13,144 nt of DNA from Actinomycetes bacterium (GTDB taxonomy: Bacteria > Actinomycetota > Acidimicrobiia > Acidimicrobiales > Acidimicrobiaceae): positions 1 through 13,144 of the forward strand of contig JAKASN010000008.1 in the NCBI GenBank assembly GCA_021819025.1. The letters are read 5' to 3'. The position numbers and the translations under genes were made by a program. The notes under the pieces are model-generated. The model searched no databases. It worked only from the letters and a program-made list of their open reading frames with translations, and was not told where the DNA came from. The stretch's first letter is position 1, and each line of letters starts with the position of its first letter. This document shows, piece by piece, positions 1 through 6,018 of this stretch.

Positions 1-412
1 GCCTGATGAGATCTCCTTCGAATCCTAAGTTGCTCTTTGTCGGCCAACCTCGATCAGTGGTAACAAGCACACCGGCCCCTCTCTCAATTGCGGTGGCGAC
101 AACTATGGCGTCGGGCAACTTGAGCTTTGGGCCGTGACGAGCTCGTAATTTCGCTGCCACTAGGGCAGTCTCAATATCGAGTTCAGCTACCACGAGTGGG
201 AGACGCTCAATGAACTCACGAATTGCCGAGATCGACGACTCGCCATGACGCGCCGGGGATACCAGTGCTTCGGCAAGGGCTGACGCCGGAACCACTATTT
301 GGTCGCCGCGCTGGCGACCGCTCGCCAATTCTCTCTTCGCCCCGACGTGGTGTGCGTCGCTCTCGTCGAAGAAACCAATGAGAATGCCTGCGTCGATTAC
401 GGTTAGTCCCAT
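1..412 (-). CDS. vapC: PIN-domain ribonuclease toxin, VapC-like (3' end beyond window)
   Basis: The minus-strand frame beginning with ATG at 412 gives 137 residues and stays open to the window edge, so the last few codons are missing. It has the PIN-domain layout: a first acidic residue in TVIDAGILIGFFDE (D7), a Glu in the helix ALAEALV (E48), LPDAIVVATA (D101) and the last strand VLVTTDRGW (D120). These four acidic residues are the expected Mg/Mn-binding site. Known PIN toxins of VapBC pairs cleave tRNA or rRNA; the target here cannot be read from the sequence. The ATG overlaps the end of the upstream antitoxin gene by 10 nt, which implies translational coupling. Visible length matches the usual 130-140 aa of the family. 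The toxin identity is strong from motifs plus context; activity is inferred. Confidence 0.9.
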   Translation of the reverse strand, partial: MGLTVIDAGILIGFFDESDAHHVGAKRELASGRQRGDQIVVPASALAEALVSPARHGESSISAIREFIERLPLVVAELDIETALVAAKLRARHGPKLKLPDAIVVATAIERGAGVLVTTDRGWPTKSNLGFEGDLIR

Positions 413-645
413 TCGTTGCGAAGCTGTTCAAGGATCCCGCGCTCGAATACGCCTGTCAATATTCCGGAGAAACTCTCCAAAAGATCCTCCTCGCGTTCCA
501 ACACCACCCGTCCCGGCCCGTCAGCTCTGGCTACGACACGCTCGCCCGCCTCCAGACCAGCTACTCGCATTGCGTCAATCGGAATGGTTACCTGGTGCTT
601 CGCGCTGATCTTGATGCCACGCGACCGTTTCTTTACTTTTTCCAT
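403..645 (-). CDS. vapB: AbrB/SpoVT-fold antitoxin, VapB-like
   Basis: 80 aa. Residues about 10-50 form a SpoVT/AbrB swapped-hairpin DNA-binding domain (GIKISAKHQVTIPIDAMRVA, then GLEAGERVVAR and the strand GRVVLERE). The acidic and hydrophobic C-terminus (about 52-80, DLLESFSGILTGVFERG) is where antitoxins of this type bind and neutralise the PIN toxin. The next gene downstream is the PIN toxin, overlapping by 10 nt, so the two make a bicistronic toxin-antitoxin operon that probably represses itself. I chose the ATG at 645 because the domain starts right after it. An in-frame ATG at 708 would add a 21-residue non-conserved tail and lies upstream of the likely promoter. There is no Shine-Dalgarno at a useful distance; a TATTCT hexamer lies 8 nt before the ATG, so translation may be leaderless. 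Confidence 0.87.
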   Translation of the reverse strand: MEKVKKRSRGIKISAKHQVTIPIDAMRVAGLEAGERVVARADGPGRVVLEREEDLLESFSGILTGVFERGILEQLRNEWD

Positions 646-659
646 ATTTATAAAGAATA
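646..659 (-). promoter_or_regulatory. Putative leaderless promoter of the VapBC-like operon
   Basis: On the minus strand TATTCT (659-654, matches TAnnnT) is followed by 8 nt and then the ATG at 645. Within this stretch the 8-bp palindrome TTTATAAA (647-654) could be part of the antitoxin's own operator. No clear -35 was found. Inferred from sequence only. Confidence 0.4.
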
Positions 660-788
660 GTACTTCCTCGCGCCGAGCCGGTTTCAGAAGTCTGCGCCAC
701 CACGTCAAAGTGCTTTTCGAGGAGAAACGAAAGCGACGCGACTCAGCTCAACAGGACCACTTTGATACCCCCGGTCAACTGCCAGACT

Positions 789-960
789 TCATCGAGGTCT
801 GCGATGACCGACTGCGTGGGCCTTAACGTCGTGGTGAGGGCTCAATCTCATTGCTCTAGCAAAGATTCGCTGCACGTGAGACGGACTTAACCCGACGAGC
901 TTGGCTAATTCAAGTAGCGTCGGGACACTTCTAGGTTGTTGCGGTCCACGACACCATGGC
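789..960 (-). pseudogene. Remnant of an AraC/Ada-type helix-turn-helix domain
   Basis: The minus-strand frame ending with TGA at 791-789 reads CRGPQQPRSVPTLLELAKLV directly followed by GLSPSHVQRIFARAMRLSPH. This matches the first helix-turn-helix of AraC-type activators as found in Ada-like proteins (pattern: TLeeLA..vGLSp.H..R.Fk...G.tP). A Cys-Arg a few residues before it fits the end of the Ada linker (E. coli Ada has ACRLLE there). The fragment has no plausible start, an in-frame TGA lies upstream near 1000, and it stops about 12 residues after the motif, so the second HTH and the methyltransferase domain are absent. Best read as a decayed gene, not an expressed peptide. Alternative: a fragment of some other AraC-family regulator. 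The borders are approximate. Confidence 0.55.
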
Positions 961-1301
961 AGCACCCAAAGGGGTGTGCCACTCGTACTTGCTAGCTTTC
1001 AAGGGAGTTGTCGCTCGTTCCGGTAGCAGCTCCGAAAGTCATGGGTGTGTTGGGGTTATGCACTGACTGGGGCCTTTAAGTTAATCCCGTGTGGGATAAG
1101 CGGGTCTGTCTGCGTTTGCCAAACAGGGCGTGGACGGAGTCCGGCTGCTGCATCCTTTGCGGAGATAGTGCCCGATCATTTGCGCACCATGGCGCATCGG
1201 CGTCGCCATGCAAGTGTGGGAGGGATTTTGGCGGTGGCGACCCGGAGAACGCCGCAACTATCCTCGGTCGCAGGGACCCGGGCGCGCCATCGAAGTGCTG
1301 G
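961..1301. other. Gene-poor stretch with no supported gene
   Basis: Together with 646-788 this forms a gap of about 650 nt between the antitoxin and the dehydrogenase, interrupted only by the HTH relic. Open frames on both strands are short, lack ribosome sites and overlap one another. The plus-strand frame around 1089-1145 contains a faint W-x-K-R...W-T-E pattern, as in the N-terminal zinc-finger region of ISL3-type transposases, but it is too weak to call. I see no tRNA and no clear terminator after the dehydrogenase stop at 1302. Confidence 0.5.
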
Positions 1302-2207
1302 TCAATAGTCGCCGTGGATGATATTGAGCGGCTCAACCCCGCGTGAGAGACGCTCGAGGTTCTCAGAGACCATACGGCGCGCCTTGGGCAAGAAGGCATC
1401 GGTTGCTCCGCCAATGTGTGGAGTGATAATGCAGTTATGGAGTTTCCAGAGGGGGTGATCGGAGGGAAGTGGTTCCGGATCGGTCACGTCGAGCGCCGCA
1501 GATAGCCTGCCGATCTGCAATTCGGAAACCAGCGCGTCGGTATCGACTACTTCGCCACGGGCGACATTGACAAAGAGCGCCGAAGTTTTGAGCTTTGCAA
1601 AGAAAGTTTTGTCAGCGAGATGCCTGGTTTCGCTAGTGAGGGGAACCACGAGAATGACGATGTCAGCACCGTGCAAAAGATCGTCAGCGTCACGAAGCGC
1701 TCGGCTGGAACCACTTCCGGATCGTGAGATCATCTCTACTCGGGCGCCGAGAGCGCTAAAAACCCGGCCAATTTCACTTCCTACCGATCCTGCGCCGATG
1801 ATCGCCACTTCCTTGTTGAACAAGCTCGGCTCCGTGTGTCGAACACTCCACTGTTGTGGCCCCAATCGAAGATATCCAGCGATATTTCTGAGGCTGGTGA
1901 GCACCAGCGCCAAGGTCAACTCGGCCGTGGAAGAGTCATGAACACCGCGCGCGTTCATCAAGGTGAGCCCGTCGCGCAAGTAGGGCAGGGCTTTGTCTAC
2001 CCCGGCGGTGAGCAGCTGCAGGTAGCGCAACTTTGGCATCTCGGCGATCACTTCGATGGTCGCAGAATCGCCCAAATAGCTGGGGACGTAAAATTCCGCC
2101 ACCGCCGCAGTACTTGGAAGGGGATCGCGACGTGCGTCATAGATGGTCTTGTCAAAGCCGTCGGGCAGGTCGATATCGGCGATCTCCGGAGGAATGATGA
2201 GGTGCAT
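1302..2207 (-). CDS. D-isomer-specific 2-hydroxyacid dehydrogenase
   Basis: 301 aa cytosolic oxidoreductase that interconverts a 2-oxoacid and a D-2-hydroxyacid using NAD(P)H. The Rossmann domain has GAGSVGSEIG (GxGxxG at 138-143). The catalytic triad is visible: Arg217 in NVARGEVVD, Glu245 in DPEPLP and His264 in TPHIGG. The second Rossmann strand ends in MISRSGSG (159-166); an Arg here, as in GhrA-type glyoxylate/hydroxypyruvate reductases, suggests NADPH preference (inference). The substrate cannot be fixed; glyoxylate, hydroxypyruvate or phosphoglycerate analogues are all possible, and no ACT regulatory domain is present. The same frame is open to 2876, but that part lies antisense to the next gene and is not conserved. 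The ATG at 2207 is the first Met of the recognisable fold (MHLIIPPEI) and is preceded by TAGGAT-N7. It is divergent from the MBL-fold gene. Confidence 0.9.
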   Translation of the reverse strand: MHLIIPPEIADIDLPDGFDKTIYDARRDPLPSTAAVAEFYVPSYLGDSATIEVIAEMPKLRYLQLLTAGVDKALPYLRDGLTLMNARGVHDSSTAELTLALVLTSLRNIAGYLRLGPQQWSVRHTEPSLFNKEVAIIGAGSVGSEIGRVFSALGARVEMISRSGSGSSRALRDADDLLHGADIVILVVPLTSETRHLADKTFFAKLKTSALFVNVARGEVVDTDALVSELQIGRLSAALDVTDPEPLPSDHPLWKLHNCIITPHIGGATDAFLPKARRMVSENLERLSRGVEPLNIIHGDY

Positions 2208-2220
2208 TTCTCTAATCCTA
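2208..2220 (-). promoter_or_regulatory. Putative leaderless promoter of the 2-hydroxyacid dehydrogenase gene
   Basis: TAGGAT (2220-2215 on the minus strand, TAnnnT type) lies 7 nt before the ATG at 2207, so transcription would start at or next to the start codon. AGGA within the same hexamer could alternatively act as a weak Shine-Dalgarno with 8-nt spacing. No -35 element is recognisable. Confidence 0.4.
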
Positions 2221-2245
2221 GGAGATAGATATCTTGGCCGCTCGA

Positions 2246-2271
2246 GCCGCGACGCCCAAGTGTGTCGCGGC
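2246..2271. repeat. Perfect 8-bp inverted repeat in the divergent promoter region
   Basis: GCCGCGAC (2246-2253) and GTCGCGGC (2264-2271) are exact reverse complements separated by 10 nt. They could also form a hairpin extended inward by a G-U and a C-G pair. The repeat lies between the -10 candidates of the two divergent genes (2215-2220 and 2339-2344). It is a candidate operator for a dimeric regulator or an RNA hairpin. No regulator gene is adjacent. Confidence 0.45.
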
Positions 2272-2338
2272 CCGCGTGCCAGTGGCCTATGCCCGCTCAG
2301 TAACGCCTTTAGCTCGCCCTTGTTGAGTTGGGATGTGT

Positions 2339-2351
2339 TAGCGTCGAGGGC
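2339..2351 (+). promoter_or_regulatory. Putative leaderless promoter of the MBL-fold hydrolase gene
   Basis: TAGCGT (2339-2344) is followed by 7 nt and the ATG at 2352, the same geometry as at other genes in this window. GAGG at 2346-2349 is only 2 nt from the ATG, too close for a normal Shine-Dalgarno. Confidence 0.4.
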
Positions 2352-2915
2352 ATGGCAGCTAACTTCACTTCTTTGCTCGTGGGCTACGTGGTAGGAGGGG
2401 TGGCGTCTTCGGTATCTTTGGCCATCGACGGTGACCGCGTCGTGGTAATCGACCCGGGGATGGTTGCCCAGCGGGGGCTCTTGAGCGGAGCGGTGGCGGC
2501 GGCCGGTTTTTCCACCTCTGAGGTTACCGACGTCGTGGTGACCCATCTTCATCTTGATCACACCATGAACGTGGGGCTCTTTGATCGCGCCATCGTGCAC
2601 GACTTTATGGCCAGCTATCACGATGACATCTGGGAGAATCATCCCATCGATCGTTTTGAGCTCTCGCCGAGTATTTACGCTCTGGCGACTCCCGGACATA
2701 CCCGAGAGGACATTTCGATCTTTGTCGAGACCGAGGAAGGGCTGGTGGTATGCAGCCATCTCTGGTGGTCTAAGAAAGGTCCGCTCCAGGATCCCTACTC
2801 CTTTGACCACACGGTGCTTGAGGCGTCTCGGGCGCGGGTGCTCGCGTTGGATCCTTATTTGATCGTCCCTGGTCACGGAGAGCCCTTTCTTACCGGCGAG
2901 CTTGACCTCGCCTAG
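2352..2915 (+). CDS. MBL-fold metallo-hydrolase (MBLAC1-like, short form)
   Basis: 187 aa, soluble, probably cytosolic. Metallo-beta-lactamase-fold signature: IDPGM at 33-37, HLHLDH at 65-70 (ligands H65, H67, D69, H70), TPGHT with H116, and VPGHGEPF with H175. The length and the simple alpha-beta/beta-alpha order resemble MBLAC1-type hydrolases. The position that normally supplies the metal-bridging Asp (usually a G-D pair after the strand following TPGH) reads VVCSHLWWS here, so Ser135-His136 replaces it. Either His136 is a ligand or the second metal site is altered. The substrate is unknown; thioester, lactone or phosphodiester hydrolysis are family options. The start was chosen at 2352; an in-frame ATG at 2328 would add MGCVSVEG but has no ribosome site and lies upstream of the likely -10. 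It is divergent from the dehydrogenase, and a hairpin overlaps its last codons. Confidence 0.83.
   Translation: MAANFTSLLVGYVVGGVASSVSLAIDGDRVVVIDPGMVAQRGLLSGAVAAAGFSTSEVTDVVVTHLHLDHTMNVGLFDRAIVHDFMASYHDDIWENHPIDRFELSPSIYALATPGHTREDISIFVETEEGLVVCSHLWWSKKGPLQDPYSFDHTVLEASRARVLALDPYLIVPGHGEPFLTGELDLA
2895..2912 (+). terminator. Hairpin abutting the MBL-gene stop codon
   Basis: GGCGAG (2895-2900), a 6-nt loop and CTCGCC (2907-2912) form a perfect 6-bp GC-rich stem ending immediately before the TAG. The following GGTGTTTGT is only mildly T-rich. It may be a weak intrinsic terminator between the MBL gene and recD2, or simply coding sequence. Confidence 0.3.
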
Positions 2916-3082
2916 GTGTTTGTCGTGGAGCCCTCTCTCGAGGTCGTTGCGGTGGCGAGTATGAAGCTCTTTGGCGGCGGTACCCCGGCGAGGATGTTGC
3001 CAAACGGAGCCGGTGAGCCGTGTGTCGGTAGCGGTCAGCTCTTAGGTGGGGTCGTCGAGGATGCTGGTGGACTTGTGCTAGA

Positions 3083-3117
3083 GAGACGATGCCCGCCTTT
3101 CGTTGGGCGGCCGTCTC
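3083..3117 (+). other. Stem-loop in the recD2 5' region
   Basis: GAGACG (3083-3088) pairs with CGTCTC (3112-3117), and inside it CCGCC (3093-3097) pairs with GGCGG (3106-3110) around an 8-nt loop. The hairpin ends 31 nt before the GTG start. There is no T-run, so it is not a standard terminator. The remainder of the 233-nt spacer (2916-3148) shows no TAnnnT promoter near the start and no recognised gene. Confidence 0.35.
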
Positions 3118-3148
3118 CGCGCTTCCTGAGAGATAGCAAGAAGACTAC

Positions 3149-5362
3149 GTGGCAAGCGTAAAGGAGAACTCTCCGAGGGAATCCGATCGCCTCTCGGGAG
3201 TGATCGAGCGGGTGAGCTTTCATAGTGAGGAGACTGGCTTCGCAGTGCTCAAGGTGAAAGTGCCAGGCGAGCGCGATCCGGTCACCGTGGTGGGAACAGC
3301 GGCGGCGATCGGTGCCGGCGAGATGGTTGAAGCGGTGGGATATTGGCGGGTGGATGTGACTCATGGTCGTCAGTTCCAAGCCCGGCAGTTGGTGAGTGTT
3401 GCCCCCACCACGCCCGAAGGCATCGAGCGCTACCTCGCTTCGGGGATGGTCAAGGGCGTCGGTGAGCACTTCGCGAAAGTTCTCGTAGCAAATTTCGGCT
3501 CCGACGTCTTCGAGGTTATCGAAAACGAACCCGAGCGCCTCTCCTCGTTGCGAGGTATCGGTCCCAAGCGTCAGGAAAGAATCGTTTCGGGCTGGGCGGA
3601 ACAGAAGAAAGTCCGCGAAATCATGGTCTTTTTGCACTCCCACGGAGTGGGAACATCGCGGGCGGTGCGAATTTATCGCACCTACGGGGACTATGCCATC
3701 GCGATGGTGAGCGAGAACCCGTATCGTCTCGCGCGCGATATTCGTGGCATCGGGTTTCGCACCGCCGACGAGTTGGCGCAGCGGCTGGGAATTCCTCGAG
3801 ACTCGATGATGCGCGCCCAGGCGGGAGTCTCCTATGTTCTTACCCAGTTCGCCGCAGCAGGAAATTGCGCCACTCCAGTCGAGGTGGCGCTCCTCGAGGC
3901 AGAGAAGATCCTCGAAATACCCCCAGAGACTCTGAAGGTGGCCCTAGAGCGCGAGGTAGCTGAGGGTCAAGTGATAGTCGATGAGATCGAAGGAAGGTCC
4001 CTGCTCTATCTCGCCGCGCTCTACTTCGCCGAGCTGGGTGTCGTAAATTCGATAGTGCGCCTCGAGGCGCTCAATCGGCCTCCTTGGGGCGAAATTGATA
4101 TCGACCGCGCCATCGCCTGGGTGGAGGCGAAGAACTCCCTGGTGCTTTCCTCGAGCCAGCGCGAGGCGATAGCGCTGGCGGTGCGAGCCAAGATCATCGT
4201 TATTACCGGAGGTCCCGGAGTTGGCAAAACTACCCTGATCAACAGCCTCATTTCCATCCTGGAACGCAAGCGCGCCAAGATTATTCTCTGCGCGCCGACC
4301 GGTCGAGCCGCCAAGCGGATGGCCGAATCGACCCATCGAAGTGCCAAGACGATTCATCGCACCCTCGAGTTCGATCCCGCGATCTTTGACTTTAAGCACC
4401 ACAAGGACAATCCCCTCGATTGCGACCTGCTGGTACTCGATGAGGCCTCGATGGTGGATGTGGTCTTGATGAACAAGCTGCTCGGGGCGCTCCCCGCACG
4501 TGCCGGGCTTTGCATTGTGGGAGATGTCGATCAGCTTCCTTCAGTGGGACCAGGCGATGTGCTCGGCGACATCATCGCTTCAGCCCGGATCCCCACGGTG
4601 CGACTTACGGAGATATTTCGCCAGGCGGCGGCTTCGATGATCATCCAAAATGCCCACCGCATCAACTCTGGTGAGATGCCCATCGCTTCGGCCGAGGGTG
4701 GGCAACGAGACTTTTTTATCGTCAAGAGTGAAGATCCCGCCGAGATAGCGCGCAGGCTGGTCCGCCTGGTTGCAGAGAGAATTCCCGCCACTTTTGGCTT
4801 TGATCCCATCAGCGAGGTTCAGGTTCTCACCCCGATGAACCGGGCCGGACTCGGGGCACGCGCGCTCAACGTGCTTTTGCAGGAGCGCCTCAATCCCCAT
4901 CCCAGTGCCCGGGTGGAACGCTTCGGGGTCACCTATGGGATTGGAGACAAAGTGCTCCAGCTCACCAACAACTATCAAAAGGAAGTCTTTAACGGTGACA
5001 TCGGCTTGATCGTGGCCATCGACACCGAACAGTCGCAGCTGGCGGTGGTCTTTGATACCAACCGGATCAGCTATGACTTCTCCGAGCTGGATGAACTTTC
5101 GCTCGCTTATGCCACCTCTATCCACAAGTCCCAAGGCTCGGAGTATCGCGCAGTGGTGATCCCGATCTCCACCCAGCACTATGCGATGTTGGAGCGCAAG
5201 CTGCTCTATACCGCGGTGACGCGCGCCAAGGAGCTGGTAGTGCTCATCGGAGACCCTCGCGCCATCGCCATTGCGGTGAAGAATCGCCGCGCGCTGCCCC
5301 GTATCACCGGCCTTGCGCAACGTCTGGTGAACCAAGTGGGAATTTCCGGAGGCGACCCCTAG
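3149..5362 (+). CDS. recD2: RecD2-type ATP-dependent 5'-3' DNA helicase
   Basis: 737 aa, the usual RecD2 size; RecD2 works without RecBC in repair and fork maintenance. Order: an N-terminal OB-like domain (about 15-85, SGVIERVSFHSEETGFAVLK), helix-hairpin-helix segments (GVGEHFAKVL 103-112, LRGIGPKRQERIV 134-146, IRGIGFRTADELAQRLG 198-214), then the SF1B helicase core. Helicase motifs: Walker A GGPGVGKTT (354-362, K360), Ia APTGRAAKRM (382-391), Walker B LVLDEAS (428-434), motif III GDVDQLPSVGPGD (458-470), motif IV LTEIFRQA (486-493), motif V TSIHKSQGSEY (656-666) and motif VI LLYTAVTRAK (685-694). All catalytic residues look intact. The GTG at 3149 is preceded by a weak AAGAAG five nt upstream and encodes a short charged leader before the OB domain; a later start is possible. 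It lies downstream of the MBL gene after 233 nt and 129 nt before prx5. Confidence 0.95.
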   Translation: MASVKENSPRESDRLSGVIERVSFHSEETGFAVLKVKVPGERDPVTVVGTAAAIGAGEMVEAVGYWRVDVTHGRQFQARQLVSVAPTTPEGIERYLASGMVKGVGEHFAKVLVANFGSDVFEVIENEPERLSSLRGIGPKRQERIVSGWAEQKKVREIMVFLHSHGVGTSRAVRIYRTYGDYAIAMVSENPYRLARDIRGIGFRTADELAQRLGIPRDSMMRAQAGVSYVLTQFAAAGNCATPVEVALLEAEKILEIPPETLKVALEREVAEGQVIVDEIEGRSLLYLAALYFAELGVVNSIVRLEALNRPPWGEIDIDRAIAWVEAKNSLVLSSSQREAIALAVRAKIIVITGGPGVGKTTLINSLISILERKRAKIILCAPTGRAAKRMAESTHRSAKTIHRTLEFDPAIFDFKHHKDNPLDCDLLVLDEASMVDVVLMNKLLGALPARAGLCIVGDVDQLPSVGPGDVLGDIIASARIPTVRLTEIFRQAAASMIIQNAHRINSGEMPIASAEGGQRDFFIVKSEDPAEIARRLVRLVAERIPATFGFDPISEVQVLTPMNRAGLGARALNVLLQERLNPHPSARVERFGVTYGIGDKVLQLTNNYQKEVFNGDIGLIVAIDTEQSQLAVVFDTNRISYDFSELDELSLAYATSIHKSQGSEYRAVVIPISTQHYAMLERKLLYTAVTRAKELVVLIGDPRAIAIAVKNRRALPRITGLAQRLVNQVGISGGDP

Positions 5363-5491
5363 GGCCGCGGAGCGCCTTGTGATTGAGGCGGAACGAGGGT
5401 TGAGGTTTCGCGGAATAACCAAGTGACGCCTTGCGCTTAGCAACAAGGAGCTTGAATTTTGGCTCTTGGCGAAAAAAGAGTGGGAGTGCAA
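5363..5491 (+). promoter_or_regulatory. recD2-prx5 spacer with two alternative ribosome sites
   Basis: AAGGAG (5445-5450) lies 8 nt before TTG 5459, and GGGAG (5482-5486) lies 5 nt before ATG 5492, both in the Prx5 frame. CCTTG (5429-5433) and CAAGG (5444-5448) are complementary and could partly mask the first ribosome site. No TAnnnT box sits at the leaderless distance, so this gene seems to be read from a leadered mRNA, possibly together with recD2. Confidence 0.4.
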
Positions 5492-5974
5492 ATGGCAATT
5501 TCTATTGGCGATACGATACCCGAGGTAATGGTGACTGCGATCACCGGGGATTCGCAAGAGCAGGTTTCGACCTCGGCGATCCTTGGTACGGGCAAAGTGG
5601 TGCTTTTTGCGGTTCCGGGTGCTTTCACCCCGACTTGCTCGGACTATCACCTTCCCGGCTTTGTAGTCCGCGCCGAGGAGATGCGCGCCAAGGGCGTCGA
5701 TAGAATCGCATGCATTGCGGTCAATGATGCCTTTGTGATGTCAGCCTGGGGAAAGAGCCAGAACATTGGCGATGAGGTGGTGCTGCTTGCCGACGGGAAC
5801 GGTGATTTCGCCAAAGCGGCCGGACTGGTGCTTGACGGCACCGGTTTTGGCATGGGACTCCGGTCGCAGCGTTACGCGATGATTATCGATAACGGCGTGG
5901 TGAGCGCGGTGGACGTCGAACCTGGTGGCGGATTGAGCGTCTCGTCTGCAGAAGCGGTGCTCGCAAAGCTCTAG
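5492..5974 (+). CDS. Prx5-type peroxiredoxin
   Basis: 160 aa cytosolic thiol peroxidase that reduces H2O2 and organic peroxides. The thioredoxin-fold Prx5 signature is clear: VPGAFTPTCSDYHLPGF (41-57) with Pro42, Thr46 and peroxidatic Cys49, then CIAVNDAFVMSAW (74-86), LADGNGDFAKAAGL (99-112) and GLRSQRYAMIIDNG (122-135) containing the active-site Arg. The only other Cys is Cys74, and no Cys lies at the C-terminal position that resolves in human PRDX5, so it is probably a 1-Cys enzyme recycled by an external thiol (inference). I chose ATG 5492 because family members begin with a Met-x-Ile-x-x-Gly-Asp segment like this one, and GGGAG lies 5 nt upstream. An in-frame TTG at 5459 with AAGGAG 8 nt upstream would add 11 residues and is a real alternative. 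It is convergent with rodA. Confidence 0.9.
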   Translation: MAISIGDTIPEVMVTAITGDSQEQVSTSAILGTGKVVLFAVPGAFTPTCSDYHLPGFVVRAEEMRAKGVDRIACIAVNDAFVMSAWGKSQNIGDEVVLLADGNGDFAKAAGLVLDGTGFGMGLRSQRYAMIIDNGVVSAVDVEPGGGLSVSSAEAVLAKL

Positions 5975-5983
5975 GAAGTATTT

Positions 5984-6000
5984 CGAGACGGTAAATCTCG
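5984..6000. terminator. Small inverted repeat between convergent prx5 and rodA
   Basis: CGAGA (5984-5988) and TCTCG (5996-6000) form a 5-bp stem with a 7-nt loop in the 44-nt gap between two converging genes. It is short and lacks a T-run; location is the main argument for a shared terminator. Confidence 0.25.
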
Positions 6001-6018
6001 GCGTGTGAGACCGACCAG

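Noticed and set aside
891..980. Hairpins CCCGACG...CGTCGGG (891-924) and GGCAgCACCC...GGGTGTGCC (958-980)
   Set aside because: Both overlap or adjoin the HTH relic and lack T-runs or promoter context. They may be by-products of old coding sequence; not strong enough for an ncRNA or terminator call.
1200..1330. Plus-strand frame reading FGGGDPENAATILGRRD, superficially like the FGGGDAQNPARIWVGSAD part of Ppk1 (9409-9462)
   Set aside because: Only a few residues match and nothing of Ppk1 flanks it; probably chance from shared GC-rich codons.
1045..1346. Plus-strand frames with a W-x-K-R...R-A-W-T-E stretch resembling the N-terminal region of ISL3-type transposases
   Set aside because: The match is short, the expected paired cysteines and following sequence are not in register, and no terminal repeats or target duplication were found.
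2208..2876. N-terminal extension of the dehydrogenase frame (open to 2876 on the minus strand)
   Set aside because: It lies antisense to the MBL-fold gene, shows no conserved domain, and the dehydrogenase fold starts cleanly at Met 2207.
2916..3161. 81-codon plus-strand frame starting (GTG) right after the MBL stop and overlapping the recD2 start
   Set aside because: No recognisable domain, no ribosome site or leaderless promoter box, and it spans a strong hairpin. Third-position GC is compatible with coding, so it is not fully excluded.
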